A stretch of DNA of 64,000 bases from Actinomycetes bacterium (lineage in GTDB: Bacteria; Actinomycetota; Actinomycetes; Actinomycetales; Microbacteriaceae). Under the pieces are notes generated by a model. The model was not told the origin of the DNA and did not search any database. It worked only from the letters and a program-made list of their open reading frames with translations. Below are positions 32,033 to 41,364 of this stretch, one piece after another. The stretch is from positions 1-64,000 of the forward strand of contig JAEZHW010000055.1 in assembly GCA_023436775.1 (NCBI GenBank). Direction: 5' to 3'. Position 1 is the first letter of the stretch; every line of letters starts with the position of its first letter. The position numbers and the translations under genes are program-made.

Positions 32033-32727
32033 GTGGCGCAGCCGCGAAGGCTGACGCCACCAAGAACCTGCTGAGCATCGGACAAGTTCTCGCGCGCCTG
32101 AACGCGGAGTTCCCGGACCTCACGCCCTCGAAGCTGCGCTTCCTCGAAGAGCAGCAGCTGGTCCACCCTGCACGGACGGAGTCTGGCTACCGCAAGTTTT
32201 CGCCCGAGGACGTTGAGCGGCTGCGCGCAGTGCTGACGCTGCAGCGTGATCAGTATCTGCCACTCAAAGTCATTCGCGAATACTTTGAGCAGAAGGATGC
32301 CGGGCTGAACCCGGAACTGCCGGGCGGTACCGCGGCCAGCACCTTCCTGCCGCAGGAACGACGCCGAACCCGGGCCGAACTCGTTCGCGAGGCTGGGGTC
32401 AGCACCGCGCTGCTCCAGGAGGCGGTCGCGGCTGGCCTGGTGGCGCCGGCAGAACCATACCTGGACGATGCCCTGGTCATGTTGCGCACGCTGGGTGAAC
32501 TCCAGCGCATCGGCATCGAACCGCGGCACCTCCGCGGATTCAAGACCGCCGCCGAGCGGGAAGTAGGCCTGATTGAAGGCGCACTGCAGCCGCTGCTGCG
32601 TCGCAACGATGCAGCCAGTGCGGCCCGCACGGCCGAACTGGCTAAGGAAACGGCCGGGCAACTGGACCTGGTGCGTTCCACGCTGTTCCGCAATGCCTTG
32701 GCCGCGTTCTTGCAGGAGCTGCGCTAG
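32029..32727 (+). CDS. ftsR: MerR-type transcriptional regulator, FtsR/Rv1828-like
   Basis: The 232-aa protein has a MerR helix-turn-helix near residues 14-80 (LLSIGQVLARL, PSKLRFLEEQQLVHPARTESGYRKF as positions about 31-57) and a helical C-terminal half. Its position directly after the GarA-like gene and its domain layout match Rv1828/Cg1631; the latter (FtsR) controls ftsZ expression in Corynebacterium. Overlap with garA by ATGA suggests a shared transcript. Direct and inverted GAAGT/ACTTC elements occur just downstream. Assignment as FtsR is by synteny and fold, not by tested function. Confidence 0.85.
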   Translation: MSGAAAKADATKNLLSIGQVLARLNAEFPDLTPSKLRFLEEQQLVHPARTESGYRKFSPEDVERLRAVLTLQRDQYLPLKVIREYFEQKDAGLNPELPGGTAASTFLPQERRRTRAELVREAGVSTALLQEAVAAGLVAPAEPYLDDALVMLRTLGELQRIGIEPRHLRGFKTAAEREVGLIEGALQPLLRRNDAASAARTAELAKETAGQLDLVRSTLFRNALAAFLQELR

Positions 32728-32755
32728 CTGCGGGCCGAAATCGGCATTTTCTAAC

Positions 32756-32779
32756 CCTGAAGTACAACCTGAAACTTCG
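32756..32779. promoter_or_regulatory. Possible MerR-type binding site
   Basis: CCTGAA occurs twice 12 bp apart (32756-32761, 32768-32773), and GAAGT/ACTTC forms an inverted repeat across the same bases. It lies upstream of the second MerR gene and could be an operator for one of the two regulators. Confidence 0.35.
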
Positions 32780-32876
32780 ACACGCCGAACGATCGGCCGC
32801 TCAATCGTTGTTGCACCCCAGTGGCGAGGGTACGCTAGGGCCATACCCCGGTTCTCAGTCGGGCAGAAGGGACACC

Positions 32877-33425
32877 ATGAGCGACTTCGTTAGGCCGTCG
32901 GCCTCCGAGCCTGCGCCGCTGTTCACGGATGGTCTGCCTGAGATCGAGGAAGGGGCGGGGTTCCGTGGCGTGAACGCGGCCGCCGCCGCCGGGATCAGCT
33001 ACCGCCAGTTGGACTACTGGGCCCGTACCGGCTTGGTCGAGCCGACCGTGCGCACCGCCAGCGGTTCTGGCTCGCAGCGCCTCTACGGCTTCCGCGACAT
33101 TCTTGTGCTCAAGCTGGTGAAGCGACTGCTCGACACCGGTATTTCGCTGCAGCAGATCCGCGTCGCCGTCAACCAGCTTCGTGAGGCTGGCATCAACGAC
33201 TTGGCACAGACCACGCTCATGAGCGATGGCGCCAGTGTGTATCTGTGCACCTCAAACGATGAGGTCATCGACTTGGTCAGCCGAGGCCAGGGTGTGTTCG
33301 GCATCGCCGTTGGCAAGGTGCTGCGCGAGGTCGAATCGTCGCTGATTGAACTCGGTGATGTTGCCACCGAACCCGTTGACGAACTCGCGGCCCGCCGTGC
33401 GCGGAAGGCGGCTGCTGCAGGCTAA
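32877..33425 (+). CDS. MerR-type transcriptional regulator, Rv1830-like
   Basis: The 182-aa protein has a MerR DNA-binding domain (about 30-100) beginning GFRGVNAAAAAGISYRQLDYW and containing SGSQRLYGFRDI. A C-terminal sensor-like half includes the conserved LVSRGQGVFGIAVGKVLREVE segment (positions about 137-157). It fits the Rv1830 group, often found near garA. The ATG follows GAAGGG by about 5 nt. Upstream is a TTGTTG-N17-TACGCT promoter-like pair at 32805-32835. The bifunctional nuclease gene that lies between the two MerR genes in mycobacteria is absent. Confidence 0.85.
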   Translation: MSDFVRPSASEPAPLFTDGLPEIEEGAGFRGVNAAAAAGISYRQLDYWARTGLVEPTVRTASGSGSQRLYGFRDILVLKLVKRLLDTGISLQQIRVAVNQLREAGINDLAQTTLMSDGASVYLCTSNDEVIDLVSRGQGVFGIAVGKVLREVESSLIELGDVATEPVDELAARRARKAAAAG

Positions 33426-33444
33426 GCCTTCGGGGTATGAACTT

Positions 33445-33470
33445 CGGCGCCGACGGTGACGTCGGCGCCG
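33445..33470. terminator. Terminator between merR and parA-like genes
   Basis: A perfect 10-bp repeat CGGCGCCGAC/GTCGGCGCCG with a 6-base loop, followed by TTTCGTT on the plus strand, lies between convergent genes. Confidence 0.8.
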
Positions 33471-33488
33471 TTTCGTTGGTGCGCGGGT

Positions 33489-34298
33489 CTAATCCTGTTC
33501 CAGCGGGTGGCTGCCGGTCTGGAAGGACCGCTGCACGCGGTCCAGCAGGACGTCAAAGGCGTGCGAGAGGTCTTCGGCGGTTTGTCCCGGCCAGGCGTGT
33601 AGCGGCTGCGCCGCACCTTGCGCTTGCTGGAGGGAAGTGCGCTCGGGCAGGTGCGGGGTCAGAACCAGGGGGCCGAACATTTCACGGAGTTCCTTGATCC
33701 GGAACTGGTGTTCGAGGCTCTGGCCGCGCACTCGGTTCACGATGATGCCGAGCGGCTGCAGACGCGGACTCAGGCTACGACGAATTTCGTCGATGGCGCG
33801 GAGCGCACGATCAGCCGCGGCCACCGAGAACAGACCGGGCTCGGTCACGACCACGACGCGGTCGCTCGCAGTCCATGCGGTGCGGGTGAGGGCGTTCAGT
33901 GATGGCGCGCAGTCGATGAGCACCAGGTCGTAGTCGGCCTCGACGTACGCGAGAGCTTCTTCAAGCTTCCACACGTCGCGGACCGTCGGGTTCGGCACAT
34001 CAAAGTGCAGGGCGCGCGGGCTGCCGACGAGCACGTCAACCTTGCCACCGCGTCCACGCGTCCATCCGCTGGGCGCGATGGCGGCTCGAACCGTCTTCTC
34101 CTTCGGGGCCGCCAGGACATCGGCGATGGTGAGCGTGCCGGTTGGATTCACATCCAGACCGGTGGACACATCCGCCTGCGGATCCAGGTCAACCACCAAG
34201 AGGCGCAGACCTCGCGCGAAGGCTGCTGAGGCCAACCCGAGGGTAACGGTCGTCTTTCCGACGCCACCCTTGAGGGAACTGACACTCAATACATGCAC
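33489..34298 (-). CDS. ParA family ATPase (orphan)
   Basis: The 269-aa protein has a deviant Walker A (LKGGVGKTT near residue 10), DLDPQAD, DCAPSL and a C-terminal alpha/beta region, the ParA/Soj pattern. No parB or parS-like site is adjacent. It resembles the extra ParA-type proteins found in actinobacteria near the garA region (for example PldP-type proteins), which position cellular cargo. ATG 34298 follows TAACGT by 12 nt and has no ribosome-binding site. It is divergent from pyruvate carboxylase. Confidence 0.85.
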   Translation of the reverse strand: MHVLSVSSLKGGVGKTTVTLGLASAAFARGLRLLVVDLDPQADVSTGLDVNPTGTLTIADVLAAPKEKTVRAAIAPSGWTRGRGGKVDVLVGSPRALHFDVPNPTVRDVWKLEEALAYVEADYDLVLIDCAPSLNALTRTAWTASDRVVVVTEPGLFSVAAADRALRAIDEIRRSLSPRLQPLGIIVNRVRGQSLEHQFRIKELREMFGPLVLTPHLPERTSLQQAQGAAQPLHAWPGQTAEDLSHAFDVLLDRVQRSFQTGSHPLEQD

Positions 34299-34406
34299 GA
34301 TTGCTAACGTTACCTTCAGTAGTCTGAGAGGCGCACCTATTCGCCGCGCGCGTTGCGCGATCGGTCAGAAACCCCCGCAGCATCAAGAAACAGAATCCGG
34401 TCCTAC

Positions 34407-37400
34407 ATGTTTTCTAAGATCCTGGTTGCCAACCGAGGCGAGATTGCCATCCGTGCTTTCCGAGCGGCATACGAGCTCGGTGCTAAGACGGTGGCCGTCT
34501 ACCCCTATGAAGACCGCAATTCCATGCACCGCCTGAAGGCGGACGAGGCGTACCAGATCGGTGAGGAAGGTCACCCGGTCCGCGCGTACCTGGACGTGGC
34601 TGAGATTCTTCGGGTCGCCAAGGAGTCGGGTGCCGACGCCATCTACCCGGGTTACGGATTCCTGTCCGAGAATCCGGATCTGGCAGAGGCTGCAGCGAAG
34701 GCTGGCATTGCCTTCATTGGTCCCTCGGCCAAGGTGCTGGAAATGGCCGGCAACAAGGTCACCGCGAAGGAACACGCCATCGCGGCGGGCGTCCCGGTGT
34801 TGAAGTCGAGCCCGCCGAGCACGAATGTGGACGAACTCATCGCCGCGGCGGAGGAGATCGGCTTCCCGGTGTTCATCAAGGCCGTCGCCGGTGGTGGTGG
34901 TCGAGGGATGCGTCGCGTGGACACTCCCGAAGCGTTGCCGGACGCACTGGCCGCAGCCATGCGCGAGGCCGACAGCGCCTTCGGTGACCCGACGATGTTC
35001 GTCGAGCAGGCCGTGCTGCGCCCGCGTCACATCGAGGTCCAGATCTTGGCCGATGCCAGTGGCGAAACCGTGCACCTGTTCGAACGTGACTGCTCGGTGC
35101 AGCGTCGTCACCAGAAGGTGATCGAGATCGCTCCGGCGCAGAATATCTCCGATGAACTGCGCGAGGCACTGCACCGTGACGCGGTCGCATTTGCCCGCTC
35201 GATCGGGTACGTGAACGCTGGAACGGTAGAGTTCCTCGTGGACACGGCCGGTGAGCGTGCCGGTCAGCACGTGTTCATCGAGATGAACCCGCGCATCCAG
35301 GTCGAGCACACTGTGACCGAAGAGGTGACCGATGTGGACCTGGTCCAGTCGCAGATGCTCATCGCCGCCGGTGCGACCCTGGCTGAACTCGGCCTGACCC
35401 AGGACAAGATCCAGATGCACGGTGCTGCCTTGCAGTGCCGAATCACCACCGAAGACCCTTCGCAGGGCTTCCGTCCCGACACCGGCAAGATCACCACCTA
35501 CCGTTCTCCCGGTGGCGCCGGTATCCGTCTCGACGGTGGCACAATCAACCCGGGTGCGCAGATCAGCCCGCACTTTGACTCGATGCTGGCCAAGCTGACC
35601 TGCCGTGGTCGTGACTTCGCCGCTGCTGCCGCTCGTGCCCGCCGGGCGCTTGCGGAGTTCCGTATCCGCGGTGTCTCCACGAACATCCCCTTCCTGCAAG
35701 GCGTGTTGGAGGACCCGGACTTCCTGGCCAACGACATTTCCACCTCGTTCATTGACGAGCGTCCGGAACTGCTCAACACCCGGGTGTCTCGCGACCGCGG
35801 CACCAAGCTGCTGTCGTGGCTTGCCGACGTGACCGTAAACCGTCCCTACGGTGACGGCAAGGGCCTGGTTGACCCGGCTACGAAGCTGCCGGAGTTTGAC
35901 GCCGCTGCCGAGCCGCCGGCTGGTTCCCGCCAGCGCTTGCTCGCGCTTGGCCCGGCCGGGTTCGCGGCCGAGGTTCGTGCCCAGAACGCTCTCGCGGTCA
36001 CCGACACCACCTTCCGTGACGCTCACCAGTCGCTGCTGGCCACGCGCGTTCGCAGCAAGGACCTGATCGCCGCGGCCCCGGCGGTGGCCCGCCTGACGCC
36101 GCAACTGTTCAGTGTCGAGGCCTGGGGTGGCGCGACCTATGACGTGGCATTGCGCTTCCTGGGCGAGGACCCGTGGGAGCGACTCGCCGGCCTGCGCGAG
36201 GCGATGCCGAACGTGAACATCCAGATGCTCTTGCGTGGCCGCAACACGGTCGGTTACACGCCGTACCCGACCGCCGTGACGGACGCCTTCGTTGCGGAGG
36301 CCGCAGCCACGGGTGTGGATGTCTTCCGCATCTTCGATGCGCTCAACGACGTCAACCAGATCCGCCCGGCCATCGACGCGGTGCTCGCCACGGGCACGGC
36401 CGTAGCCCAGGCAGCCCTCTGCTACACCGGCGATTTGCTCGACCCGGCAGAGGACGTCTACACGCTGGACTACTACCTGCGTCTGGCTGAGCAGATGGTC
36501 GAGGCAGGTGCGCACATGCTCGCCATCAAGGACATGGCGGGTCTGCTGCGGCCGGCCGCAGCAGAACGCCTGGTCAGTGCTCTGCGCGAACGCTTCGACC
36601 TGCCGGTCCAGGTGCACACGCATGACACGGCCGGCGGCCAGCTCGCCACCTTGCTGGCAGCGGCCCGAGCCGGTGCCGATGTAGTGGACGCAGCCAGCGC
36701 CCCGATGGCGGGCACCACCAGCCAGCCCTCGATGTCCGCCCTCGTCGCCGCGCTGGCGCACACCGAGCGTGACACCGGCCTGTCGCTGCAGGCAGTCACG
36801 GACTTCGAGCCGTACTGGGAGGCGGTGCGCAACATCTACCGGCCCTTCGAGTCCGGTCTGCCGGGCCCGACCGGTCGCGTGTACAAGCACGAGATTCCGG
36901 GTGGTCAGCTCTCGAACCTGCGTCAGCAGGCGATTGCGCTCGGCCTGGGGGACCAGTTCGAGAAGGTCGAGCACTGGTACGCCGAGGCGAACCGGATCCT
37001 GGGCCGCCCGCCGAAGGTGACCCCGTCCTCGAAGGTGGTTGGCGATCTGGCACTGCAGCTTGCCGCGGTGGATGCTGACCCAGCCGACTTCGAGCAGAAC
37101 CCCGACAAGTACGACATCCCCGACTCGGTGATCTCGTTTATGGCGGGCGAACTGGGTGACCTGCCGGCTGGCTGGCCGGAGCCGTTCCGTAGCAAGGTGC
37201 TCAAGGGTCGGAATGTCTCGATCGAGATTCAGGACATCAGTGCGGAGGATCAGGCGCTGCTCAACGGCAGTAGCCAGGAGCGTCGCGCCACCTTGAACCG
37301 TCTGCTCTTCCCGGCGCCGACGAAGCAGTTCTTGGAGAGTCGCGAGCAATACCACGATCTGTCGGTGCTGAGCACGCGCGACTACCTCTACGGTCTGCAG

Positions 37401-37805
37401 CAGGGCCAGGAGCACGTGCTGGAGGTTGCTCAGGGCGTGAATCTGCTGGTCGGTCTCGAGGCGATCGGTGGCCTGGACGAGAAGGGCATGCGCACCGTGA
37501 TGGCGACCATCAACGGCCAGCTCCGCCCGATCCAGGTACGTGACCGCTCCGTTGAGGTCGAGGTCAAGTCCGTCGAAAAGGCGAACCCGGCGCTGCCCGG
37601 CGAGATCGCGGCACCGTTCGCGGGCGTGGTCACGCTCAAGGTCCAGGCGGGTCAGCAGGTTGCTGCGGGCTCGGTGATTGCGACGATCGAGGCGATGAAG
37701 ATGGAAGCGTCCATCACCACGCCCGTCGCCGGTACCGTGTCGCGGCTGGCCGTTCCGGTCACGCAGCAGGTTGATGTTGGCGACCTGCTCGCAGTCGTGG
37801 AATAA
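34407..37805 (+). CDS. pyc: Pyruvate carboxylase
   Basis: The 1132-aa protein has the full order: biotin carboxylase/ATP-grasp (about 1-450, with GGGGRGM), carboxyltransferase (about 520-800, beginning TDTTFRDAHQS), a PC-specific linker, and a biotin carboxyl carrier domain with EAMKM, biotinylated Lys1098. It carboxylates pyruvate to oxaloacetate for anaplerosis, like actinobacterial single-chain enzymes. The ATG at 34407 starts FSKILVANRGEIA, the usual beginning of the family; only weak upstream complementarity to 16S rRNA is visible. It lies between two ParA/MinD-type ATPase genes. Confidence 0.97.
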   Translation: MFSKILVANRGEIAIRAFRAAYELGAKTVAVYPYEDRNSMHRLKADEAYQIGEEGHPVRAYLDVAEILRVAKESGADAIYPGYGFLSENPDLAEAAAKAGIAFIGPSAKVLEMAGNKVTAKEHAIAAGVPVLKSSPPSTNVDELIAAAEEIGFPVFIKAVAGGGGRGMRRVDTPEALPDALAAAMREADSAFGDPTMFVEQAVLRPRHIEVQILADASGETVHLFERDCSVQRRHQKVIEIAPAQNISDELREALHRDAVAFARSIGYVNAGTVEFLVDTAGERAGQHVFIEMNPRIQVEHTVTEEVTDVDLVQSQMLIAAGATLAELGLTQDKIQMHGAALQCRITTEDPSQGFRPDTGKITTYRSPGGAGIRLDGGTINPGAQISPHFDSMLAKLTCRGRDFAAAAARARRALAEFRIRGVSTNIPFLQGVLEDPDFLANDISTSFIDERPELLNTRVSRDRGTKLLSWLADVTVNRPYGDGKGLVDPATKLPEFDAAAEPPAGSRQRLLALGPAGFAAEVRAQNALAVTDTTFRDAHQSLLATRVRSKDLIAAAPAVARLTPQLFSVEAWGGATYDVALRFLGEDPWERLAGLREAMPNVNIQMLLRGRNTVGYTPYPTAVTDAFVAEAAATGVDVFRIFDALNDVNQIRPAIDAVLATGTAVAQAALCYTGDLLDPAEDVYTLDYYLRLAEQMVEAGAHMLAIKDMAGLLRPAAAERLVSALRERFDLPVQVHTHDTAGGQLATLLAAARAGADVVDAASAPMAGTTSQPSMSALVAALAHTERDTGLSLQAVTDFEPYWEAVRNIYRPFESGLPGPTGRVYKHEIPGGQLSNLRQQAIALGLGDQFEKVEHWYAEANRILGRPPKVTPSSKVVGDLALQLAAVDADPADFEQNPDKYDIPDSVISFMAGELGDLPAGWPEPFRSKVLKGRNVSIEIQDISAEDQALLNGSSQERRATLNRLLFPAPTKQFLESREQYHDLSVLSTRDYLYGLQQGQEHVLEVAQGVNLLVGLEAIGGLDEKGMRTVMATINGQLRPIQVRDRSVEVEVKSVEKANPALPGEIAAPFAGVVTLKVQAGQQVAAGSVIATIEAMKMEASITTPVAGTVSRLAVPVTQQVDVGDLLAVVE

Positions 37806-37815
37806 CCCCGAGCGA

Positions 37816-37821
37816 TAGAAT
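37816..37821 (+). promoter_or_regulatory. -10 box for the MinD-like gene
   Basis: TAGAAT would start transcription near 37828. That lies downstream of the in-frame GTG at 37825 and supports the TTG start at 37870. A GGGGTG/CACCCC hairpin (about 37822-37845) lies in the leader or ends the pyc transcript. Confidence 0.4.
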
Positions 37822-37869
37822 GGGGTGTTCGCGAGCGAGCACCCCGTGCTCGAGACGGAAGGAAATCTG

Positions 37870-39225
37870 TTGACCACGGCGAAATCTGAAGACGAGGGCC
37901 AGCAGGATCTTGCGAGCCTGCTCGGCATCGACACCACGGAACTCGACCGTCTGCTGGCCAAGGTAGAGGCCGCTGGCCCCGCAGGCCCGCTGACCGAGGA
38001 GGGTGACGAGGCGCCGGAGGTGCACCTCGAACTCGAGCACGCCGAGCCGACCGGGGGAGAAGACTCCGAATTGAGCCTGGACGACACCGTCGTGGCCGAT
38101 CCGGCCGAACTCGGAGCCAACACCACGACGGCGATCGTGATGCCGGTGGTTGCTGAAGAATCAACCGAGCCGGCCGTGGTGACCGAAGCCGTGCGCTATG
38201 ACGTGCCGGAAGAACTGACGGTCGGCCCTTCGCGGGCTGAGCGACTGCGCGGCGGCGTCTCGTCGTCGCCGGAGTCGCCGACCATGCTGACGGCCGACCG
38301 GCTCATCGAACCGAAGAGTCGGAAGCGTCCGGCGCCTGAGGGCGGCGTCAACGAGTTCTTGTACAAGGCGAGCCTGCATGCGATTAATCTGGGTGACTCC
38401 GCCAGGGTGCGTGAGCGCAAGGCATTGGATGCGCGGATCAGTCGCCCGCTGCCGGGTGGGACTCGCTTCGTGCCCGTGCTCACCCGCAAGGGTGGCGTCG
38501 GCAAGACCACGGTCACCACGCTCCTGGGAATGGCCCTGGCCTCGGTCCGTGAAGACCGGGTCATTGCCATTGATGCAAACCCGGACCGCGGTACCCTGGC
38601 CGAGCGGGTGAACAAGAAGACCCAGGCCACGGTGCGCGATGTGGTGACCAAGGCCGCGAGCCTCACCGAGTTCACCATCTTTGACCAGTACGTTTCCCGC
38701 GATGACACTCGTCTGGACGTGCTGGCCAGCGACACCGACCCGTTGCTGTCCGAAGCCTTCGATGAAGACGATTACAACGTCGTTGCGGACCTGTGTGAGC
38801 GCTTCTACTCGCTGGTGCTCACCGACTGCGGCACTGGCATCGTGCACTCGGTGATGCGGCCGATCCTGCAGCGTGCGCACGGCCTGGTGATCGTGTCGGG
38901 CGGCAGCGTTGATGAGGCCCGCCTCGCCTCCGAAACCCTCACCTGGCTTGAGGCCAACGGCTACGCTGAGCTGGCTCGCAATGCGGTCGTGGCTCTGAAC
39001 ACGGCCACGCAGGGCACGCAGCTGGTGAAGCTCGATGAGATCGAGCAGCACTTCCTCTCGCGCGTACGAGCCGTGGTGCGGATTCCGTACGACCCGACCT
39101 TGGCTGCCGGTGCCGTGATCGACTACAGCCAGTTGAAGCCGCTGACGCGGGCCGCAGCACGCGACCTGGCGGCCCAGGTCGTCGACGGCCTTGCCGGAGA
39201 CGCGGACCGCTACGTCGGCGCCTAA
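37870..39225 (+). CDS. MinD/ParA-like ATPase with acidic N-terminal extension
   Basis: The 451-aa protein has about 190 N-terminal residues, acidic and likely unstructured at first, then a MinD/ParA-like ATPase domain with VLTRKGGVGKTTVTTLLG, IDANPDRGTL and LVLTDCGTGI. It resembles the MinD-like proteins linked to actinobacterial secretion or cell-pole functions (EspI-like in shape), but no ESX genes are nearby. TTG 37870 has AAGGAA about 6 nt upstream and a -10 box before it. It follows pyc by 64 nt. Confidence 0.82.
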   Translation: MTTAKSEDEGQQDLASLLGIDTTELDRLLAKVEAAGPAGPLTEEGDEAPEVHLELEHAEPTGGEDSELSLDDTVVADPAELGANTTTAIVMPVVAEESTEPAVVTEAVRYDVPEELTVGPSRAERLRGGVSSSPESPTMLTADRLIEPKSRKRPAPEGGVNEFLYKASLHAINLGDSARVRERKALDARISRPLPGGTRFVPVLTRKGGVGKTTVTTLLGMALASVREDRVIAIDANPDRGTLAERVNKKTQATVRDVVTKAASLTEFTIFDQYVSRDDTRLDVLASDTDPLLSEAFDEDDYNVVADLCERFYSLVLTDCGTGIVHSVMRPILQRAHGLVIVSGGSVDEARLASETLTWLEANGYAELARNAVVALNTATQGTQLVKLDEIEQHFLSRVRAVVRIPYDPTLAAGAVIDYSQLKPLTRAAARDLAAQVVDGLAGDADRYVGA

Positions 39226-39327
39226 GCGGCGCCGTACGACGGCACCGGAACGGCGCTGAGGGGCCGTACCTTTCGATGCTTGTGCCCGCGGGGGCTCGCG
39301 TGGCTCTGTCGCGCCTGCATGCCGCAA

Positions 39328-39371
39328 ATGCAGTGAGGGCCGACACCTGACGGTGCCGGCCCTCACTGCAT
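39328..39371. terminator. Bidirectional terminator
   Basis: Arms of 15 bp (39328-39342 and 39357-39371), with a further CACC/GGTG pairing inside, form a near-perfect hairpin between the convergent MinD-like and acyl-CoA ligase genes. Confidence 0.75.
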
Positions 39372-39380
39372 GAGTGGGAA

Positions 39381-41210
39381 CTAGCCGGTGACCGAGATGC
39401 CCTGGGTGTTCGGGCCGGTCGCGTAGATCGATTCGATCACGTCGGCGAAGTCCTGCAGAATCACGTGACGCTTGATGCTCATCTTCGGCGTCAGGTGGCC
39501 GCTGGCCTCGGAGAGGTCGGTCGAGAGCACCACGAACTTGCGGATGGACTCGGCGCGCGAGACGCGCTGGTTCGCTGCGTCCACAGCGGCCTGGATCTCG
39601 GCGAGCACGGCGGGGTGTGCCGAGGCTTCGGCGAGGCTGATGGAGGCATCGTGGCCATTGTTCTTCAGCCAGACCGGCAGCATTTCGGCATCCAGCGTGA
39701 TCAGTGCCGAGATGAACGGCTTCTGGTCACCCACGACGACGACCTGGCCAACCAGCGGGTTCGCGCGAATCGGGTCTTCCAGTGCAGCCGGGGCGACGTT
39801 CTTGCCACCGGCGGTCACGATGATTTCCTTCTTGCGGCCGGTAATGGTCAGGTAGCCATCCGAGTCCAGGCTGCCCAGGTCACCGGAACGGAACCAGCCG
39901 TCCTTGGTGAAGGCTTCCTTGGTGGCGTCGGGGTTCTGCCAGTACTCCTTGAACACGCAGATGCCCTTGATCAGCACTTCGCCGTCTTCGGCGATCTTGA
40001 TGCCGACGCCCGGCAGCGCGGGGCCCACGGTACCGATCTTGAACTTGCTCGGCACGTTCACGGTGGCCGGTGCCGTGGTCTCGGTCAGACCGTAGCCTTC
40101 GAGCACCCGGATGCCGTGGCTGCGGAAGAAGTGGCCGAGGCGCAGGCCCAGCGGGGCCGAGCCGGACACGGCGTACTTCACACGGCCGCCCAGCTTGGCC
40201 TTGAGCTTCGAGTAGACCAGCTTGTCGAACAGGGCGAACTTCAGCTTCAGTCCGAGCGGCACGTGGCCCTCGTCCAGCGCCTTCGAGTGCGCGACGGCCA
40301 CGTCGGCTGCGGCGCGGAAGATCTTGCCCTTGCCGCCAGCCTCGGCGGTCTGCTCGGCGTTGTTGTAGACCTTCTCGAATACGCGCGGGACGGCAAGGAG
40401 GAAGGTCGGCTTGAAGGAGGACAGTGCCGGAACCAGCTGCGTGGTGTCGGGCTCGTGGCCGACCTTGACGCCGGCGTGCACGGCCAGCACCGAGATGAAG
40501 CGGGCGAAGACGTGGGCCAGGGTGACGAACAGCAGGGTCGAAGCGCCCGGGGCCACCACCTCGGGCATCGCGGCAGCGGCATTACGGGCAAGTTCCACAA
40601 AGTTCGAGTGCGTCAGGACCACACCCTTGGGACGACCGGTCGAACCCGACGTGTAAATCAGGGTCGCCACGTCGCTGCCGACCGGGCCGCTGGCGCGCTT
40701 GAGTACTTCCTCGTCGCTGACGTCCGTGCCGCTGGTCATCAGCTTCTCGAGGTCGCCAGCGTCAAGCTGCCAGACCTTCGACACGTTGGGCAACTCCGGA
40801 CGCACCTCGTCGAAGCGGGCGAAGTAGTCGGCGTTTTCCACAATCAGCGCGGTGGCACCGGCATCGCTCAGGATCCACTGGATCTGGGCCGGGGCACTGG
40901 TCTCGTAGACCGGCACCATGATGCCGCCAGCGAACCAGATGCCGAAGTCCATCAGCGTCCACTGGTAGCGGGTCTTGGCGATAAACCCGATCTTCTCGCC
41001 CGGCTCGATGCCAGCAGCAACCAGGCCCTTGGCGACAGCCATCACCTGGTCGTAGAACTCGCGGGCCGTGATGTCTCGCCACTCGCCATGTTCCGGCACC
41101 GCGAACAGCGGCTCATCCGGAGTCAACTTCACGCGCTCCAGGAGCAGGGCGGTCGTGTTGGCCGACGGTTCGGCCGGAACAATGGGCGCTACGATCTCGG
41201 GGTCGCTCAC
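39381..41210 (-). CDS. Long-chain acyl-CoA ligase (FadD15-like)
   Basis: The 609-aa protein is an AMP-forming synthetase with the P-loop YTSGSTGRPKGV near residue 190, an acceptor region with EGYGLTETTAP, WFRSGDLG and a C-terminal TGRKKEIIVTAGGKNVAP. It activates fatty acids as acyl-AMP and then acyl-CoA. Its place near plsC and aroG matches fadD15 (Rv2187) synteny. The GTG start has AAAGGAGATA 5 nt upstream. It is divergent from the acyltransferase gene, so both may supply phospholipid synthesis. Confidence 0.95.
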   Translation of the reverse strand: MSDPEIVAPIVPAEPSANTTALLLERVKLTPDEPLFAVPEHGEWRDITAREFYDQVMAVAKGLVAAGIEPGEKIGFIAKTRYQWTLMDFGIWFAGGIMVPVYETSAPAQIQWILSDAGATALIVENADYFARFDEVRPELPNVSKVWQLDAGDLEKLMTSGTDVSDEEVLKRASGPVGSDVATLIYTSGSTGRPKGVVLTHSNFVELARNAAAAMPEVVAPGASTLLFVTLAHVFARFISVLAVHAGVKVGHEPDTTQLVPALSSFKPTFLLAVPRVFEKVYNNAEQTAEAGGKGKIFRAAADVAVAHSKALDEGHVPLGLKLKFALFDKLVYSKLKAKLGGRVKYAVSGSAPLGLRLGHFFRSHGIRVLEGYGLTETTAPATVNVPSKFKIGTVGPALPGVGIKIAEDGEVLIKGICVFKEYWQNPDATKEAFTKDGWFRSGDLGSLDSDGYLTITGRKKEIIVTAGGKNVAPAALEDPIRANPLVGQVVVVGDQKPFISALITLDAEMLPVWLKNNGHDASISLAEASAHPAVLAEIQAAVDAANQRVSRAESIRKFVVLSTDLSEASGHLTPKMSIKRHVILQDFADVIESIYATGPNTQGISVTG

Positions 41211-41364
41211 GGTATCTCCTTTGGCACCGGTTGTGAGGATCAGTCGCCAGAAGGCGCCGGTCCTGGCTTTCCACTACTGTACAAGCCCTACAGCAACTTG
41301 TGCGCCCCATGCAGGGGTTGTCACACACGCACTAGACTGGCCCAGTGAACGACCGGAGGCGTGC

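Noticed and set aside
34383..38126. Very long open frame (1247 codons) on the minus strand opposite pyruvate carboxylase
   Set aside because: It is a GC-rich shadow of pyc: composition is low-complexity and no protein family motifs are present.
39465..41348. 627-codon plus-strand frame opposite the acyl-CoA ligase
   Set aside because: Antisense shadow; residues are His/Gln/Gly-rich with no family motif.
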